Assembly (NCBI GenBank): GCA_013285505.1
Contig: CP053450.1
Span: 1,968,796 to 2,032,795 of the forward strand
DNA: 64,000 nucleotides
Direction: 5' to 3'
Source of the DNA: Planctomycetota bacterium
Lineage (GTDB): Bacteria; Planctomycetota; Phycisphaerae; Phycisphaerales; UBA1924
Positions 61,175-64,000 of this stretch are shown here, one piece after another. Position 1 is the first letter of the stretch. The number at the start of each line of letters is the position of its first letter. The position numbers and the translations under genes were made by a program. The notes beneath the pieces were generated by a model. The model saw only the letters and a program-made list of their open reading frames with translations, made no database searches and was not told the DNA's origin.

Positions 61175-61667
61175 GTGACCGATCGAGCAGAACACCCCGC
61201 GGCTTCGAGCATCCGGCTGCGCCCGGTCTGCGCCGGCGATCTCCCGGCACTCTTCCGCATGCAGGCAGACCCGCAGGCAAGCCGCATGGCGGTGGTCAAC
61301 CCGCGGCTCGCTCGCCGAGTTTGACGAGCACTGGGCCGGGATACTGGCCGACCGCAACGTCATCGCCCGGGCGATCCTCGCGGGCGACGACCTCGTCGGC
61401 AGCATCAACTGCTTCAAGATGGACAGGGTGGACTCGGTCGGCTACTGGATCGCCCGCGAGCACTGGGGCCGCGGCATCGCCACCCGCGCGCTCGCGTTGC
61501 TGCTCGGCGAGGTCGCCGCCCGCCCCCTCCACGCCCGGGTCGCCCGCACCAACATCGGGTCCATCCTCGTGCTCGAGCGCAACGGCTTCCGGGTCACGCA
61601 CTACCAGCACGTGCCAGCAGACGACCGATTCCCCGCATGCGAAGAGGCGGTCCTGCGGCTCGACTGA
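61175..61667 (+). CDS. GNAT-family acetyltransferase (one indel)
   Basis: After repair this is about 164 residues. IRLRPVCAGDLPALFRMQAD opens a GNAT domain; VDSVGYWIAREHWGRGIATR carries the acetyl-CoA loop (REHWGRGIA), and ARTNIGSILVLERNGFRVTH is the usual C-terminal helix and strand. An extra base at 61301-61308 (GCGC read as GCGGC) causes an early stop; repair gives VVNPRSLAEFDEHWAG. The start is the GTG at 61175. Substrate unknown. Confidence 0.82.
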
Positions 61668-61761
61668 TCGGTTGCGCGTTGCTACGCCGGATGTTCGCGC
61701 GCGCGCATCCCGACCGGAGCGGATGGCGCGGACCGATCGCCGTGGGAAACTCAATGCGAAG

Positions 61762-61789
61762 AAAACGGCCCGGGCGTGTGCCCGGGCCG
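61762..61789 (-). terminator. Terminator of the PEP-CTERM-like gene
   Basis: Read on the minus strand, CGGCCCGGGC / GCCCGGGCCG with a 4-base loop forms a 10-bp stem followed by TTTTCTTC. It lies about 35 bases beyond the stop at 61824 and is well placed to end that transcript. Confidence 0.8.
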
Positions 61790-61823
61790 CTGGTTGCAGG
61801 AGCGTGAGATGTCGGTGGCCGGA

Positions 61824-62589
61824 TCAGCCGCGGCGGCGGCGCAGGCCCAGCAGCCCGCCGAGCGCGAGAGCCGCCGACCGTGCCGGGAGCCGGGACGATG
61901 TTGAACTTCATCCCGAACGACCGGTTGAGGCCCGTGACCGTCGCGCTGCCGAGGAAGTTGCCGGCCTGGTCGTACTGGTTGACGATGTTGTTGGAGAAGT
62001 CACCGACCCAGAGCGTCTGGTCGGCCGGGTCCATCGCCAGGCCGTAGGCGTAGGTGCCCTGGCTGGCGGTGAAGGTGGACAGCACATTGCCGGCCATGTC
62101 CAGTTGGCGGATCACCCGGGTCAGCCCGTCGCTCACCCACAGCGTGCCGTTCTGCATGTCGTAGGTGATGCCGGAGGTCGCAAAGCCGACCTGGAACATC
62201 ACCTGCGGGTTGCTCCAGTCGCGATCGAACGAGTACAGGTTGTAGTCGCCGTTGTGCTGGACCGCGTAGTTGTGATCAACGCCGTTGGTGGTGCCGTCGT
62301 ACCAGTTGCCGACCGCGGGCATGGCGTAGCTCGAGCCGAGCGGATTGCCGAACAGGTCGTACTCGGCACCGCCGAAGCTGCTGACACCGCTGCCGCCGGT
62401 CCGGATGGTGCCGGACACCGCCAGCGCGTTCTCGCCGACGTTGCCGTTGTTCCACGAGCGAACGACCGAGCCGCCCTGGACGACAGCCATCGCCGCCGAA
62501 TCATAGTCGGTCACGAACAGCTCGCTGGTCTGTGCTGTCGCGGACGTTGCGAGCAAGCCAACAAGCCCGACCACGGGTGCGTATCTCAT
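61824..62589 (-). CDS. Exported beta-propeller-like protein with PEP-CTERM-like sorting tail (one indel)
   Basis: After repair this is about 255 residues. A signal peptide (APVVGLVGLLATSATA) is followed by NHL- or YncE-like strands (GITYDMQNGTLWVSDGLTRV, YGLAMDPADQTLWVGDFSNN). The C-terminus, once GGCGCGG is restored at 61868-61876, reads VPAPGTVGAALALGGLLGL followed by four arginines and glycine. That is the proline motif, hydrophobic helix and basic end of PEP-CTERM proteins, which are processed by an exosortase. No exosortase gene is in the window. GAGGAGA lies before the ATG. Confidence 0.82.
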
Positions 62590-62655
62590 GTCTTCTCCTC
62601 ATCGTCGAGTACCGAATGCCGTGAAGTCTGCCGTTCATGCTCCGCGACAATACTC

Positions 62656-62684
62656 AGCATACCAGCCGTACAAAGCCGACACAA
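62656..62684 (-). promoter_or_regulatory. Promoter of the PEP-CTERM-like gene
   Basis: On the minus strand TTGTGT and TATGCT are separated by exactly 17 bases and lie 67 bases before the ATG, a good sigma-70-type match in a GC-rich genome. Confidence 0.55.
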
Positions 62685-62732
62685 GAGCCTCCGCGGCACA
62701 ATCAGCCGGACGTATTGCCCGGATTGCCTACC

Positions 62733-63470
62733 TTACGGCTGCGCGGCCGGTTTCGGCATCCGCCACATCGCCACCATCAGTCCGATCACGCCCAGGATCA
62801 GGAACAGGTCGGCGATATTGGACACCCACGGCCACACCTGCCCAGAGGGGTCGTTCGGCCAGGTCCACCCGAACGGCAGCACCACTCCGGGCAGCGGGTG
62901 CAAGAAGTCGCGGACGCACGCGAACACGAGACGGTCGTAGACATTGCCCAGACCGCCGCCGAGCACCAGGCCGATCGAGATGTGGGCGAGCCGATCGCGG
63001 GCGTCGGTCCAGTGGGCAAAGGCCCAGAGGCCCAGCCCGACGGCGATCATCGTGAAGACCACGAAGATCCAGCGCTTGCCTGCGCCTAGCCCGAACACCG
63101 CCCCTTGATTGAGCACGAGTTGAAACTCCAGCACGCTCGGGATCACCGTCCGCGGGTTGTGCGGCGGGATGAGCCCCTGGATCGAATTCCCCGCCGAGGT
63201 GAGCGTGACCACCGCCTCGCGATCGATCAGCACGGGCGTGTCCGCGACCCGGGCAAAGGCGATCGATTTGCTGATCAAGTCGATACCAAGGCTGAGCACC
63301 ACCACCACGAGCAACAGCGCCCACGCTTTGTGCGAGCGATACGCGGGCACAAGCTGACGGTGCGGTGCGGTCTCTGTCGGGGCGGCAGCCGCGGCGTCTG
63401 GTGGTGGGGGAGTCGGCTCTGCGCCGGTGTCGCCGGGCGGCGTCGGTTGATCGCGGTCGGCCTCGGTCAT
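62733..63470 (-). CDS. lspA: Lipoprotein signal peptidase LspA with proline-rich N-terminal extension
   Basis: LspA (signal peptidase II) removes signal peptides from diacylglyceryl-modified prolipoproteins in the inner membrane. The 245-residue protein has four membrane helices (for example WALLLVVVVLSLGIDLISKS and WIFVVFTMIAVGLGLWAF). The catalytic aspartates are in GGGLGNVYDRLVFACVRDFL and VSNIADLFLILG. About 45 extra residues rich in Pro, Ala and Asp precede the first helix. The ATG overlaps the stop of the upstream DksA-like gene (ATGA), so translation is coupled. The small lipoprotein after gspD would be among its substrates. Confidence 0.92.
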   Translation of the reverse strand: MTEADRDQPTPPGDTGAEPTPPPPDAAAAAPTETAPHRQLVPAYRSHKAWALLLVVVVLSLGIDLISKSIAFARVADTPVLIDREAVVTLTSAGNSIQGLIPPHNPRTVIPSVLEFQLVLNQGAVFGLGAGKRWIFVVFTMIAVGLGLWAFAHWTDARDRLAHISIGLVLGGGLGNVYDRLVFACVRDFLHPLPGVVLPFGWTWPNDPSGQVWPWVSNIADLFLILGVIGLMVAMWRMPKPAAQP

Positions 63471-64000
63471 CGGCCGTGGCGTTCCATCGCCCGGGCCGCC
63501 TCGATCGAGAACCGCGCCCACGGAAGCTCGTCGAGCCGTTCCTTGCTGATCGGCTTGCCGGTCTGGGCGCAGATGCCGTAGGTCTTGTCCGCGATGCGGT
63601 CGAGGGCCGCGTCGATCTCCTTGAGCAGCGTGCGATCGGCCGCGGCCAAGTCAAGCGAGAGCGTCTGGTCATACGAATCGCTGCCCTGGTCGGCCATGTG
63701 CTGCGGCAGGCTCGAACTCGCCCCGCCGTCGCTCTTGAGCGCCTCGTTCTCCATCGAGTCGATGTCGCCGAGCAACTCGCGGCGCTTGCGGTGCAGCACC
63801 TCGGCGTACTTCTCGAGCTGCCGTTTGGTAAAGGGCGACTTCACCTTCTTGCCATCCGAGCCGTCGCCGTCCCCGGAAGCGGTCGGCGCGTTGCTCGACG
63901 GGATCAGCGGCCGTCCGCTGCTCAGGCCCATGCCCATGATCGAGCCGGTCGGTGCAGGGACAGAAGGCCGACCCTTCGGCGGCTGCTCGCGGCGGATGAT
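63467..64000 (-). CDS. DksA/TraR-family protein, zinc-finger cysteines mostly lost (probably 5' truncated)
   Basis: The visible frame runs to the window edge. An ATG at 63937 is possible, but it has no ribosome site and the upstream codons keep the local third-base G/C bias, so the start is probably outside. The protein has a coiled-coil region (FTKRQLEKYAEVLHRKRREL, LAAADRTLLKEIDAALDRIA) and a TraR/DksA finger, YGICAQTGKPISKERLDELP. Only one of the four canonical zinc cysteines remains. The family binds RNA polymerase in the secondary channel and modulates transcription initiation. The stop overlaps lspA. Confidence 0.85.
   Translation of the reverse strand: MIRREQPPKGRPSVPAPTGSIMGMGLSSGRPLIPSSNAPTASGDGDGSDGKKVKSPFTKRQLEKYAEVLHRKRRELLGDIDSMENEALKSDGGASSSLPQHMADQGSDSYDQTLSLDLAAADRTLLKEIDAALDRIADKTYGICAQTGKPISKERLDELPWARFSIEAARAMERHGR

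Overview
The window is high-GC chromosomal DNA, almost all of it coding. Gene content suggests a planctomycete of the Phycisphaerae type. The evidence is: a gram-negative envelope (LPS-type glycosyltransferase, lipoprotein signal peptidase, outer-membrane secretin), secreted proteins ending in dockerin-like EF-hand repeats, a PEP-CTERM-like tail of the VPAPG type, VCBS/ASPIC-UnbV proteins, and enlarged PstC/PstA permeases. The placement is inferred from these families; there is no rRNA gene in the window. I saw no tRNA, rRNA, CRISPR array, prophage or transposase.

Layout. 1-6.9 kb is housekeeping: recJ, cobalamin adenosyltransferase, a membrane SpoIIE-type phosphatase, a MazG-like pyrophosphohydrolase, rpsL-rpsG and a family 9 glycosyltransferase. 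7.0-10.2 kb holds two exported proteins of unknown function. 10.2-38.7 kb is a type II secretion (T2SS) region: gspE on the minus strand, then queD and an exported glutathione peroxidase, then gspF, a TrkA-type potassium channel, and a tightly overlapping gspG-H-I-J-K-L-M run leading into gspD and a small lipoprotein. 38.7-46.2 kb is pstS-pstC-pstA-pstB behind a likely Pho box. 46.3-50.6 kb is sucA-sucB. 50.7-55.8 kb is a set of small enzymes (phosphatase, acetyltransferase, ThiF/MoeB-like E1, DinB-like, metallo-beta-lactamase fold, cupin, membrane protein). 55.9-62.6 kb is mostly exported proteins. 62.7-64 kb is lspA and a DksA/TraR-like gene.

The outstanding element is gspD (24177-38187). 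Once three indels are allowed for, it is a single secretin of about 4,670 residues: signal peptide, one N0 domain, about 50 tandem N1-type ring-building modules, and one ordinary secretin barrel. Canonical GspD has three such modules and about 650 residues. A multimer of this protein should form an exceptionally long periplasmic tube. That would suit the deep, invaginated periplasm of planctomycetes, and the exported proteins nearby are plausible cargo. Part of the module array was itself made by copying a five-module block.

A second window-wide signal concerns sequence quality. About 28 reading-frame breaks occur in otherwise intact, conserved genes, and nearly every one can be repaired by restoring a GCGC tetranucleotide (typical errors are GGCGC read as GGGCGC, GCGC read as GCCGC, or loss of two bases from GCGC). 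This points to a systematic read or basecalling error at GCGC, possibly caused by methylation, rather than to gene decay. I therefore annotate the broken genes as single CDSs and give the position of each break.
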